DNA from: CAJBVG01 sp943360385
GTDB lineage: Bacteria > Bacteroidota > Bacteroidia > Sphingobacteriales > Sphingobacteriaceae
Length of the DNA stretch: 14,970 nt
Reading direction: 5' to 3'
Assembly (NCBI GenBank): GCA_943360385.1
Contig: CALRIM020000070.1
Location: forward strand, 1 to 14,970
A model generated the notes under the pieces. It searched no databases. It was given only the letters and a program-made list of their open reading frames with translations, and was not told where the DNA came from. A program made the position numbers and the translations under genes. This document shows positions 1 through 7,655 of this stretch, piece after piece. Position 1 is the stretch's first letter; every line of letters starts with the position of its first letter.

Positions 1-866
1 CCTGGTGATTTTTGTGAATTCTGAAAAGCAATAAATCCTTCTGATGCTGGATAAGTCTCAATTGTATCAACCTTTGAACCTATACTCTGCTCTAGTTTTG
101 CTCTATACGGTTCGAAATTTACGCCTCCATAAACGAACAATTTAAAATTCGGAAAAATGTCTTTTATTTTTTTGCCTGTTTTTTCGGTAAGCTTATCGAA
201 ATACATTTGCACCCAAGGTGGAATTCCAGAAATGAGTGTCATGTTTTCGTTTATTGTTTCTTCTACGATAGCATCTACTTTTTCTTCCCAATCCTCTATT
301 ACATTTGTTTTAAAAGAGGGCAATCTGTTTTTCTGCAAATAGCTTGGTACATGATGTGCAACTATTCCAGAAAGTCTTCCTGTTGGAATACCTGCTTTTT
401 CATCTAACTCCGGGCTACCTTGCAAGAAAATCATTTTACCATTTACAAATTCTGTTTTACCTGTTTCGTGAATATAACTTAACAAGGCCAACTTCGCCGC
501 ATCGATATGATGCTTCATCGATTCATTAGAAATGGGTATATATTTCACACCAGAAGTAGTGCCCGATGTTTTGGTGAAATACATTGGTTTACCTGGCCAT
601 AAAACATTTTGTGTTCCTTTTAAAAGCTCAGTAATATAAGGCTCTTTCAGCTCTTCGTAATCGCGAATTGGAATATTTTTTTTGAAATCATCATATGTAT
701 AAATGTTATTGAACTGATGATTTTTCCCGAACAAGGTATCTTTCGCTTGAGTAATTAATTTCTCTCGAATAGCTTCTTGTAATTGAACCGCATTCTTTTC
801 CCATGCTTCAAGTTTTTTAACTTGCCATGCTGCATAGTAGTTACTTAAGAATGCTTTTATTCCCAT
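1..866 (-). CDS. GH3 auxin-responsive-promoter family acyl-adenylate/amide synthetase-like protein (partial, N-terminal part)
   Basis: The frame is open from an ATG at 866 to the left edge, giving 288 complete N-terminal codons of a family usually near 500 residues. I translated it directly. Residues 100-106 read TSGTTSG, the phosphate-binding loop of the ANL/GH3 adenylating fold, and residues 272-278 read YPASEGF, the second GH3 nucleotide-binding segment. No signal peptide or membrane segment is visible, so it is probably cytosolic. Plant GH3 enzymes adenylate a carboxylic acid and join it to an amino acid; the bacterial members are largely uncharacterised, so the substrate is unknown. The start overlaps the stop of the upstream membrane-protein gene by one base (TAATG, 864-868), implying translational coupling and last or near-last place in the epimerase/glycosyltransferase run. 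Family assignment is firm; function is inferred. Confidence 0.88.
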   Translation of the reverse strand, partial: MGIKAFLSNYYAAWQVKKLEAWEKNAVQLQEAIREKLITQAKDTLFGKNHQFNNIYTYDDFKKNIPIRDYEELKEPYITELLKGTQNVLWPGKPMYFTKTSGTTSGVKYIPISNESMKHHIDAAKLALLSYIHETGKTEFVNGKMIFLQGSPELDEKAGIPTGRLSGIVAHHVPSYLQKNRLPSFKTNVIEDWEEKVDAIVEETINENMTLISGIPPWVQMYFDKLTEKTGKKIKDIFPNFKLFVYGGVNFEPYRAKLEQSIGSKVDTIETYPASEGFIAFQNSQKSP

Positions 867-1630
867 TATTCCTTCGAACTAGTTTGTACTAAATGATCCT
901 GGTAATTTTGCTCCAATGACCGATAAAGTAATATTACCACCATAAACGACATTGGTATAGTGAATAACAATCCTACGAATAACATTATTAATCCTAATAT
1001 GTTTAATAATAAAATTGCAAGCATCACCAATACGATATAAAACAAATATCCTTTAGTCATTCTATAACTTTGAATAATTGCCGAACCAACTTCCGTTTTT
1101 CTATCAATAACTAAGTAGTTCGCAAATTGCAATCGTAAATACAATAAAACAGCTGGTATTGTTAACAAGAAGAATACCATTACTGCATATAGAATTTCTT
1201 TTGTGGTGTATACGTTAGAATAATCTTGTTTCAAGAAATCCATATACATGGTATTTAGGCCTGGTTTCATTACATCCAACATACCTAACACTCCTATTGT
1301 CATCATAAATACCAATAGAAAAATAATAAACAACATCAATCCAGACATTACATATTTAATCATTTCAGATCCCGTTGGTTTTATATCTGCAAACTCTGGT
1401 TCCTTACCATCAACAATGCATAATCCTAATTTAACAAGGCCTACACCAAAATAAACTTGAACAATTATGGATACAATATTTAACATGAACCCAACTACAG
1501 GAACTGCCATAAAAGCTTGGGTAACAAAGCTAAATATCATTGAAATAATTATCATCGATAAAATTACTCCAATTAATACGAGCGCGTTTTTTTTCGTTAA
1601 TGCGAATGCATTTTTAAAAATATCTACCAT
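866..1630 (-). CDS. Six-helix integral membrane protein, DUF975/GPDPase-membrane-domain-like
   Basis: A 254-residue, very hydrophobic protein with about six membrane segments, near residues 17-38, 44-66, 94-116, 146-165, 195-216 and 218-236. The stretch around residues 164-196 (LRLQFANYLVIDRK, then SYRMTKGYLFYIV) has the pattern of DUF975-like and glycerophosphodiester-phosphodiesterase membrane-domain proteins: an F-x-x-Y-x-x-x-D turn followed by a short amphipathic helix before the next span. I see no catalytic motif. It starts 7 bp after the glycosyltransferase gene and its TAA overlaps the GH3 start, so it is made from the same message and may be a membrane partner for one of them. Function unknown; the family link is by pattern only. 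Confidence 0.8.
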   Translation of the reverse strand: MVDIFKNAFALTKKNALVLIGVILSMIIISMIFSFVTQAFMAVPVVGFMLNIVSIIVQVYFGVGLVKLGLCIVDGKEPEFADIKPTGSEMIKYVMSGLMLFIIFLLVFMMTIGVLGMLDVMKPGLNTMYMDFLKQDYSNVYTTKEILYAVMVFFLLTIPAVLLYLRLQFANYLVIDRKTEVGSAIIQSYRMTKGYLFYIVLVMLAILLLNILGLIMLFVGLLFTIPMSFMVVILLYRSLEQNYQDHLVQTSSKE

Positions 1631-1637
1631 AAAACTA

Positions 1638-2909
1638 TTAGTTTGTTATTGCTTTAGCATAATTTTCCCAACTTAATTTAGATGCCGTTTCTGCAACATT
1701 TTCTCTATTTATTGGGTGTTCAATCATTCTATTCATTTCCTCGGCCATAGAGTTTACATCTCTATCTTCAGCCAAGTATCCATTATATCCATGGATTATT
1801 GTTTCCGGGAAATGCCCGACCTTAGTTGCTAGAACTGGCAATTTGAAATTGTATGAAATAGATTCCACTCCAGACGGTGTAGCTGTTAAGTAATATAATA
1901 TAATGGCATCACTTAACTGGAAATATTTATGTACATCTTCGTTCGGAACAAATTCGTTCATTACATATACCTTATCTTTCAAATTTAATTGATCAATAAG
2001 TTCTAGTGGGCGATAATTTTGTTCGTTATCAGAATTTTTCAGGAAGATAGATTTTGCTGTTTTAAACAACACATTTTTTATTCGTGTTGATAGTTTATTT
2101 TGATCTAATGTATTCCAAAAAGACTCGCCTACAACTAACAAAGAAACATCATCTCTTTTATCTGATAACAGTTTAAATGCTTCTAACGTTTGATGTAAAC
2201 CCTTGTATTTACGAATGAATCCGAAGAAAAGCAATACATATTTTTTCAACCCTAATTTCGCTTTTTCTTCTTCTAAATTGAAATTCGGATTGGGTTTAAA
2301 CATATCATATATTGGGTGATATAGTTTAATAACATTCTTTTCATTTTTGTGCTCAGAACGTTTTCCATCTTCAGTAACTGAGTATTTAAATTGAGGAAAA
2401 GTTTCCTTCAATTCATCTACTGTTTTATAAGCATGCGCAATGTAAGTATCGGCAACTTTTAATCCGTATTTACTGAAATATTTATCTATCGAGCTTGCTT
2501 CTTTTTGAATTACTAAATGCAAATCGATAATAACCTCTGCCTTCGTTTTCTTTTTTAATTTCCTACAAATATAACCGATGGGTAATCCCTGAATAGCTAT
2601 TGCCCATTGAAAAATAACCTTATCTGCATTTATATCTTTTATGAAATTTACTGTTTCATTCCAGGTTGCAGGGTTATTATAATTGGTAATATAGGTAACT
2701 TTAATATTCGTTCCTTCTAGCTGATCCGTTTTGCTTTTACGATCAATAAAATCACGGGGAATAATTGCAGGATATTGCTGCGTCCAAGATACAATGTGTA
2801 CCTCATGACCGAGTTTATCCAACGCTTTCGCTAATGAAGTATTATAATTCGCTATTCCTCCTTTAAATTGAGGACCAGGACCAAACAGTACTATTTTCTG
2901 AGCCGCCAT
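1638..2909 (-). CDS. Family 4 (GT-B) glycosyltransferase
   Basis: A 423-residue protein with the two-Rossmann-domain layout of GT4 enzymes. The N-terminal domain opens IVLFGPGPQFKGGIANY with the acceptor-side Gly-Gly at residues 17-18. The C-terminal domain begins near residue 223 with LLFFGFIRKYKGLHQTLEAF, the usual FVGRL.KGL segment, and continues to the donor-binding region at 345-369 (PSGVESISYNFKLPVLATKV, then GHFPE). The first Glu of the classic E-x7-E pair is not at the usual spacing, as in a subgroup whose donor loop reads SGV-x-x-(I/V)-x-Y-x-F. No signal peptide or membrane span is seen, so it acts on the cytoplasmic face. It starts 26 bp after the epimerase gene, which may supply its sugar nucleotide. 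Donor and acceptor cannot be told from sequence. Confidence 0.88.
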   Translation of the reverse strand: MAAQKIVLFGPGPQFKGGIANYNTSLAKALDKLGHEVHIVSWTQQYPAIIPRDFIDRKSKTDQLEGTNIKVTYITNYNNPATWNETVNFIKDINADKVIFQWAIAIQGLPIGYICRKLKKKTKAEVIIDLHLVIQKEASSIDKYFSKYGLKVADTYIAHAYKTVDELKETFPQFKYSVTEDGKRSEHKNEKNVIKLYHPIYDMFKPNPNFNLEEEKAKLGLKKYVLLFFGFIRKYKGLHQTLEAFKLLSDKRDDVSLLVVGESFWNTLDQNKLSTRIKNVLFKTAKSIFLKNSDNEQNYRPLELIDQLNLKDKVYVMNEFVPNEDVHKYFQLSDAIILYYLTATPSGVESISYNFKLPVLATKVGHFPETIIHGYNGYLAEDRDVNSMAEEMNRMIEHPINRENVAETASKLSWENYAKAITN

Positions 2910-2935
2910 ACACCAACAATAAAATTAGTTGTTCA

Positions 2936-3979
2936 CTAATTCTTATTTAAATTTTCTACTGCTTTATTATACACTCTACGCATTCCTTCTTCCAAAGAAA
3001 TTTTTGGTTTCCAACCGTATGTTTCAAATACATGAGTCATGTCCGAATGTCGAGCATGCACTCCTACAGGCTTATCTAATAAAGGTTTGATAGTTGGTTC
3101 GTAACCAGCAAATTTTGTAAACAAGTCGATAATTTCTAAGAAAGAAAACAATCTACCTGCACCAATATTTATAGCCGAACCATCTTTAATATTATCCATT
3201 GCTAAAAATATAGCATCGATACAATCGTCAATGTGCACAAAATCTCTTCCTTGTTTACCACTTCCCCACACTTCAAACGGGTCTTCTTTTTTTGCAGCAC
3301 GAGCTGCAATTGCAGGTACTGGGTAAGTTAAATCTTGATCTTCACCATAACCAGAAAACGGACGAACACAAGCCACAGAAATGCCATAATATTTTGCAGC
3401 AATTCTAGCTAAATATTCACCAGTTAATTTACTCCAACCATATGTCATGTCAGGTTTTCCTAAATTATGATCGAAATCTATATCACTTTCTTTTAACGCA
3501 ACGAAATCGGTGTCCGATTGTAAATCGATAGGATATGCAGCTGAAGAGCTTGGATACATTACACGTGCAGGTTTGTGGTTACAAACCCAATAGAAAAACT
3601 CAGCATCAATTGCTAAATCAATTGCAACCATCATTGGGTCGCCATCTATTTTTGCTCTACCACCAACAATTGCTGCAAAGTGAAATACATCGGTAAACTT
3701 ATCGAATTCTAATCCGTACGTTTTTTGAATATATTGTTGATCTGCAGTCATTGCATTTAGCAATTTCCTGAAATCTCCATTAAAGAACAATACGCGACCA
3801 TCTTCAAAAACTTCTAAGTCTTTTATATTTTCTTGTTGATTTTTCAACCATTGAGACGGATGAATACCCGTAGATAAATTGTCAACGATAATTATACGAT
3901 CGTTGTTCATTGATAAAATTCTTCTCACGAGGTTTCTTCCAACAAAACCACACGCTCCAGATACTAAGTGATATTTCAT
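2936..3979 (-). CDS. NAD(P)-dependent sugar-nucleotide epimerase/dehydratase (extended SDR; GDP-mannose epimerase/fucose synthase-like)
   Basis: A 347-residue extended short-chain dehydrogenase/reductase. The N-terminal Rossmann glycine motif is SGACGFVG (residues 7-14) and the acidic end of beta-2 is VDN (32-34). The catalytic set is Ser144-146 and Tyr180-x-x-x-Lys184 (YGWSK). HFAAIVGG at 100-107 resembles the GDP-sugar branch (GDP-mannose 3,5-epimerase and GDP-fucose synthase). RDFVHIDDCIDAI (245-257) and NIGAG (271-275) are typical of the sugar-binding lobe. The length matches the family. It probably makes or modifies a nucleotide sugar for the glycosyltransferase just downstream. It starts at the edge of the repeat-filled spacer 3980-4120, so it may head its own transcript. 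Exact substrate unknown. Confidence 0.88.
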   Translation of the reverse strand: MKYHLVSGACGFVGRNLVRRILSMNNDRIIIVDNLSTGIHPSQWLKNQQENIKDLEVFEDGRVLFFNGDFRKLLNAMTADQQYIQKTYGLEFDKFTDVFHFAAIVGGRAKIDGDPMMVAIDLAIDAEFFYWVCNHKPARVMYPSSSAAYPIDLQSDTDFVALKESDIDFDHNLGKPDMTYGWSKLTGEYLARIAAKYYGISVACVRPFSGYGEDQDLTYPVPAIAARAAKKEDPFEVWGSGKQGRDFVHIDDCIDAIFLAMDNIKDGSAINIGAGRLFSFLEIIDLFTKFAGYEPTIKPLLDKPVGVHARHSDMTHVFETYGWKPKISLEEGMRRVYNKAVENLNKN

Positions 3980-3983
3980 TTTT

Positions 3984-4004
3984 GAATTATGAATTATGAA
4001 TTGC
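3984..4004. repeat. Heptamer tandem repeat (GAATTAT, GAATTAT, GAATTGC)
   Basis: Two exact GAATTAT units and a third unit with two changes lie 4 bp before the epimerase start codon, inside its probable 5' leader. The GAAYTA core also occurs in the arrays at 11455-11520 and 14322-14457. Confidence 0.6.
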
Positions 4005-4033
4005 CCCTCAACTTCGCTACGCTTCGTTCGGGG
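4004..4033. repeat. Imperfect inverted repeat (hairpin) with CCCC/GGGG arms
   Basis: CCCC at 4004-4007 pairs with GGGG at 4030-4033. AAC at 4010-4012 pairs with GTT at 4026-4028 across a small internal loop. It abuts the heptamer array and is GC-richer than its surroundings. There is no T-tract on either side, so it does not look like an intrinsic terminator. Confidence 0.4.
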
Positions 4034-4073
4034 ACCGGTTAATTATTTATGTTAATTTAATTTCAATATTTCT

Positions 4074-4093
4074 CGACGCGATGAATCGCGTCG
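4074..4093. repeat. Perfect 9-bp palindrome, REP-like
   Basis: CGACGCGAT (4074-4082) and ATCGCGTCG (4085-4093) are exact reverse complements separated by GA. Thirteen of the 20 bases are G or C in a strongly AT-rich spacer. No T-tract follows, so a terminator is unlikely. Its look, GC-rich and lying between genes, is that of a repetitive extragenic palindrome; the copy number cannot be seen here. Confidence 0.65.
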
Positions 4094-4095
4094 CT

Positions 4096-4119
4096 ATCAG
4101 CATATCAGCATATTATCAT
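4096..4119. repeat. Octamer tandem repeat (ATCAGCAT, ATCAGCAT, ATTATCAT)
   Basis: Two exact ATCAGCAT units and one unit with two substitutions run from 2 bp past the palindrome to 1 bp from the stop-codon end of the family 2 glycosyltransferase gene. The 141-bp spacer 3980-4120 is thus almost wholly repeat-like; I see no convincing promoter in it. Confidence 0.55.
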
Positions 4120-4120
4120 A

Positions 4121-5074
4121 CTAAATCTGTTCTTCAATCTTGTAATGGTTTCTCTCTGGTGAATTTCTTCCCACCATTTCTGCAATAAACCCAGTTAGGA
4201 ATAATTGCACTCCGATAATCGCCATTGTTAACGCTATATAAAACAAGGGTTGAGCGGTTACATCTCTTCCCATTTGTTTGCCTTCGTAAATTCTATATAG
4301 TTTTTCACCAATAATATAAACCGAAATAATAAAACCAGTTAAGAACGAAAGAGTACCTATGGTTCCAAAAAAATGCATCGGGCGTTTCTGAAATTTACCT
4401 ACGAAAAAGATAGATAATAAATCTAAAAAGCCATTTACAAATCGGCTTAACCCGAATTTTGTAACGCCGTATTTTCTTGCTCTATGTTCAACAACTTGTT
4501 CTTCTATTTTTTTAAAACCCGACCATTTTGCAATAACAGGAATGTAACGATGCATTTCGCCGTACACTTCAATATTTTTTACCACTGCAGAACGGTAAGC
4601 CTTTAGTCCGCAATTAAAATCGTGCAAATTATTAATGCCCGACATTTTGCGAGTTGCCCAGTTAAATAGTTTAGTAGGAATGGTTTTGGTTAAAGGATCA
4701 TAACGTTTCTTTTTCCAACCAGAAATAATATCCAGTTTTTCCTCTTTCATTCGTTTAAATAAAACAGGAATTTCATCTGGGCTATCTTGTAAATCGGCAT
4801 CCATGGTAATTACGATATCACCTTGGGTTGCTTCAAAACCAACATTTAAACCTGCAGATTTCCCATAATTCCTACGGAACTTAATTCCACGAACGTGCTC
4901 ATTCTTTTTACTTAACTCTTGAATTACTTCCCAAGAACGGTCGGTACTTCCATCATCCACGAAAATAACTTCATAAGAAAAGTTATTAGCATCCATTACA
5001 CGTTTAATCCAATCGTGCAATTCTGGTAGCGACTCATCTTCGTTGTATAAGGGTATTACTATTGATATATCCAT
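4121..5074 (-). CDS. Family 2 (GT-A) glycosyltransferase with two C-terminal membrane helices (polyprenyl-phosphate sugar transferase-like)
   Basis: A 317-residue protein of the DPM1/ArnC/GtrB type. It begins with the GT2 strand ISIVIPLYNEDESLP (residues 3-17), then VDDGSTD (39-45), the metal-binding DAD (92-94) and LQDSPDEIP (95-103). GLKAYR at 156-161 and the amphipathic stretch at 205-225 are typical of polyprenyl-phosphate glycosyltransferases. Two membrane spans follow, near 236-256 and 276-298. Members of this family move a sugar from a nucleotide donor to a lipid phosphate on the inner face of the cytoplasmic membrane for later transfer to lipid A, wall polymers or proteins. It starts 7 bp after the DUF4199 gene and is the last gene of the five-gene run. 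The lipid and sugar are not identifiable. Confidence 0.9.
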   Translation of the reverse strand: MDISIVIPLYNEDESLPELHDWIKRVMDANNFSYEVIFVDDGSTDRSWEVIQELSKKNEHVRGIKFRRNYGKSAGLNVGFEATQGDIVITMDADLQDSPDEIPVLFKRMKEEKLDIISGWKKKRYDPLTKTIPTKLFNWATRKMSGINNLHDFNCGLKAYRSAVVKNIEVYGEMHRYIPVIAKWSGFKKIEEQVVEHRARKYGVTKFGLSRFVNGFLDLLSIFFVGKFQKRPMHFFGTIGTLSFLTGFIISVYIIGEKLYRIYEGKQMGRDVTAQPLFYIALTMAIIGVQLFLTGFIAEMVGRNSPERNHYKIEEQI

Positions 5075-5081
5075 TTAAAAA

Positions 5082-5645
5082 CTATTCAAACATTGGGCGT
5101 TTCTTTTTCATAATTAACGCAATGATAAAACAAATTACAAAACCGAATGCAGAACCTTTTAAGAAATTCCAAAACATAGTACCAGCAGAAGCAACATTTA
5201 ATTCATCTAACTTTGCTAATTCCTTGTTCACTACATCTTCAGGAGTGTTAAACTTTTGCATCAATTCCACTGCCATTTCTATAGATTTTTCTTTCAAAAG
5301 AATAGGCAAATTAGGGTCAATCCAATTAAACAAGGCATATTGAAAAACAGTATGCACAAAACTTGCAATTACATAAATTAAAAAACCTGCAAATAAGGCT
5401 TCAGATAAGGTGATAAATCCTTTCTGACCACTCCTTACTTCTTTTACCCCCATTACAATTAGTACTACAAATATGACAAATCCTAAAAATCCTGCCCACA
5501 TATTCACTAATAAAGTTGAATCGATAACATACATAATTATCGAATAAAGAATAATTACCAATGCACCTATCAATCCCCATTTAAGTGAAGTAGATTTAAA
5601 ATCTGCTACTACATTAGACTCTTGATTTTGTGTTATATTTTCCAT
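5082..5645 (-). CDS. DUF4199 family membrane protein
   Basis: A 187-residue protein with four predicted membrane spans, near residues 22-41, 47-67, 82-103 and 162-179. A soluble, charged loop of about 55 residues (106-160) precedes the last span, and the short tail is basic (KKKRP). The charged turn KEVRSGQKGFITLSEALFAG (68-87) after span two is the hallmark of DUF4199, a family of unknown function common in Bacteroidota. It starts 4 bp after the acidic-protein gene and ends 7 bp before the glycosyltransferase gene. The family is often seen next to such a glycosyltransferase, which suggests a joint role in envelope biogenesis. That role is inference. Confidence 0.85.
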   Translation of the reverse strand: MENITQNQESNVVADFKSTSLKWGLIGALVIILYSIIMYVIDSTLLVNMWAGFLGFVIFVVLIVMGVKEVRSGQKGFITLSEALFAGFLIYVIASFVHTVFQYALFNWIDPNLPILLKEKSIEMAVELMQKFNTPEDVVNKELAKLDELNVASAGTMFWNFLKGSAFGFVICFIIALIMKKKRPMFE

Positions 5646-5649
5646 GATT

Positions 5650-6381
5650 TTAATTTTGAATGCAATTTAAAAAAGATTTTGGGAATATGGCAGTACCGTG
5701 GTAATAGGCATATATTCCTGCTAATGCTGCCGAATCATAGGGTGCGTTATCGCTGTATTTTAAGTATTCTCTAAACTCATTTTCCTCCATTAGAGGATTT
5801 GCGAAAAAGGTCATTAATGGGTAAAAAACAGGTTTTATCTCATCCTCTTCTGGAATAGATTTATAAATCCTAGCAATTTCAGAAGTTTCTGCCTCTACCA
5901 ACATTTGGTTGGCAATTACTTGCTCATAAATTTCATATTCGTCTTGAAACTCATCTTCATCAATCAATAAGAACTCTTTTAAGAAGTGACTTAATTCCGG
6001 TTCTTCTTCATCTTCATTACACTCTTTTAAGTATAAAAATAAATTCAATAATTCTGTGCCCCTTTCAATAGTTTGATCTTCTATTTTCTCCCATTCTGGA
6101 GAATCTAAGTAATCCTCTTCTAAACGTTGTGCATCTGTACTGAAAAAATGAATAAATAAAATATCTACTAATATTTCGCGGATAGATTCAGCATATGGAT
6201 ATTCATCCATCACTTCATCTAACTTTGTTAATTTCTTTAAAAAATCTGGCTCTCCAACAAAAGCATCCAACACCGAACGAAGTAATTTTTTTACATCGAA
6301 TGATGAACGTTGATTTTCTGAGAGTCCATTGTAACAACCACTAATGATTGCATCTATAGCTTGATTAACTTGAATTTCCAT
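5650..6381 (-). CDS. Acidic helical cytoplasmic protein of unknown function
   Basis: A 243-residue protein that I do not recognise. It has no signal peptide or membrane span. It looks mostly helical and is strongly acidic, above all at residues 119-149, where Glu and Asp dominate. Three cysteines (16, 121, 240) are scattered and form no metal motif. The C-terminal third (181-240) is richer in aromatics and prolines and may be a small folded domain. Coding status is well supported by full-length openness and tight packing: its ATG overlaps the dihydroorotase stop (TAATG, 6379-6383) and the DUF4199 gene begins 4 bp after its stop. Its place between the dihydroorotase-like and membrane genes hints at an adaptor role, but nothing in the sequence proves it. 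Confidence 0.75.
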   Translation of the reverse strand: MEIQVNQAIDAIISGCYNGLSENQRSSFDVKKLLRSVLDAFVGEPDFLKKLTKLDEVMDEYPYAESIREILVDILFIHFFSTDAQRLEEDYLDSPEWEKIEDQTIERGTELLNLFLYLKECNEDEEEPELSHFLKEFLLIDEDEFQDEYEIYEQVIANQMLVEAETSEIARIYKSIPEEDEIKPVFYPLMTFFANPLMEENEFREYLKYSDNAPYDSAALAGIYAYYHGTAIFPKSFLNCIQN

Positions 6382-7646
6382 TAGATTGTTGTTAGTTGAT
6401 TATTGTTGATGATCATCTTCACTTTTCCTTTTAAAGATTGACCAAATAAATTCGAATTTTGTGATTTAGATTTGTTTGTTTTATCGTTAAAAACCCACTC
6501 TTCATTTTCGTTATAAATACACAAGCAAGCTTCTGTATTTAGGTCAATATTTTTAGGCGCTAAACCTAAAACGTTACGAGGGTTGGTCGTGAGGGCTTCC
6601 ACCATATCTGCCCATTCTAAATTCTTTGCAGCAATACTTAATGCTTGTGGTAATGTTGTTTGTAAGCTTATCATTCCGTCGTAAGCTACTTCAAACTCTA
6701 CATCTTTATGTTCTTTTTCTATTGCTTTATGTGCAGTAGAAATAGCATCTATTGTACCATCTTTAATTCCCTGGCGAAGTGCTTTAATATCTACTGCTGT
6801 TCTTAAAGGTGGTCTTAGTTTAAAGTTAGAATCGAAACCTTCTAAAACTGTTTCATCATAACTCAAATGATGTATGGAAACATCGGCTGTAATATTCACT
6901 CCACGTTTTTTAGCCGCTTTAATAAGTTCAACACTTCTTGCAGAACTAATATTACTAAAGTGAACTTTTGCATCCTGATATTCTGCTAAAAAGATATCTC
7001 TAGATACCATCAATTCTTCGGCAAGGCTTGGATTTCCTTTCATCCCGAGGATTGTACTCATCACCCCTTCATTCACTTTATCTTTTCCTGCAATGTTTTT
7101 ATCTTCTGCAAAATTAATCACAAAAGAGTTTATTCCTTTAGCATACAACATCGCTCTACTCATTAGGCCAGCATCTTGTACGGATTTGTCTGAATCAGAA
7201 AAAGCAATTGCACCAGAACGTTTCATATCATACATCTCTGTCATTTCCTTGCCTTCTCTGTTAACACTTAATGCTCCTACGCAAAGTGCATTTACAATAT
7301 GCTTCTCTGTTTTGTTGAGAATATACTCCACATCCGATTTGGTCTGAATAGTTGGGTTTGATGTAGGGAAAAGTAGCACATCCGTGAATCCCCCTGCTGC
7401 TGCTGCATTTAATGTGCTGTTAACATCATCTCGTTGTTCGAAGCCTGGTTCAGATAAAAAACAGTTCATGTCTACAAAACCTGGAGACACTGAACACCCT
7501 TTAAAATCATAGGTTTTTATACCTTCGGCTTTTATATTTTTGCCAATTTTCTCAATAAATCCGTCTTTTATCAGCAAATCTACCGTTTGCAAATGCCAAG
7601 GCGATTGTTTATCGATAATTTTTAAGGATTTAAGTAAGGCTTTCAT
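6381..7646 (-). CDS. Dihydroorotase-like amidohydrolase lacking metal ligands (probable non-catalytic PyrC homologue)
   Basis: A 421-residue protein, full length for a type I dihydroorotase, with a small beta domain at both ends and a central TIM barrel. The family's ring-opening motif D-x-H-x-H-L-R-E-P-G reads DMNCFLSEPG at residues 59-68, so both zinc-binding His and the substrate Arg are replaced. The substrate motif PNTNP reads PTSNP (94-98). The later metal His, normally in H-x-x-H-V-S-T, is Asn232. The catalytic Asp of ATDHAPH is Ala305 (STAHKAI). His259-His260 and AFSDSD (148-153) survive. The overall fold looks intact, with no frameshift. It is thus unlikely to make dihydroorotate. 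Non-catalytic dihydroorotases that scaffold aspartate transcarbamoylase are known, but no pyrB lies here. It sits 9 bp after the BatA-like gene. Confidence 0.88.
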   Translation of the reverse strand: MKALLKSLKIIDKQSPWHLQTVDLLIKDGFIEKIGKNIKAEGIKTYDFKGCSVSPGFVDMNCFLSEPGFEQRDDVNSTLNAAAAGGFTDVLLFPTSNPTIQTKSDVEYILNKTEKHIVNALCVGALSVNREGKEMTEMYDMKRSGAIAFSDSDKSVQDAGLMSRAMLYAKGINSFVINFAEDKNIAGKDKVNEGVMSTILGMKGNPSLAEELMVSRDIFLAEYQDAKVHFSNISSARSVELIKAAKKRGVNITADVSIHHLSYDETVLEGFDSNFKLRPPLRTAVDIKALRQGIKDGTIDAISTAHKAIEKEHKDVEFEVAYDGMISLQTTLPQALSIAAKNLEWADMVEALTTNPRNVLGLAPKNIDLNTEACLCIYNENEEWVFNDKTNKSKSQNSNLFGQSLKGKVKMIINNNQLTTI

Positions 7647-7655
7647 TGTTGAAAT

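Noticed and set aside
157..529. Three overlapping plus-strand frames of about 60 residues
   Set aside because: They lie antisense to the GH3-family gene, whose motifs are unambiguous, and encode low-complexity Phe/Ser-rich strings.
4004..4033. Terminator for the family 2 glycosyltransferase gene
   Set aside because: The hairpin is imperfect, about 90 bp past the stop, and has no T-tract on the minus strand.
6381..7646. Active dihydroorotase of pyrimidine synthesis
   Set aside because: The metal-binding HxH, later His and Asp are all replaced, so normal catalysis is unlikely despite the family match.
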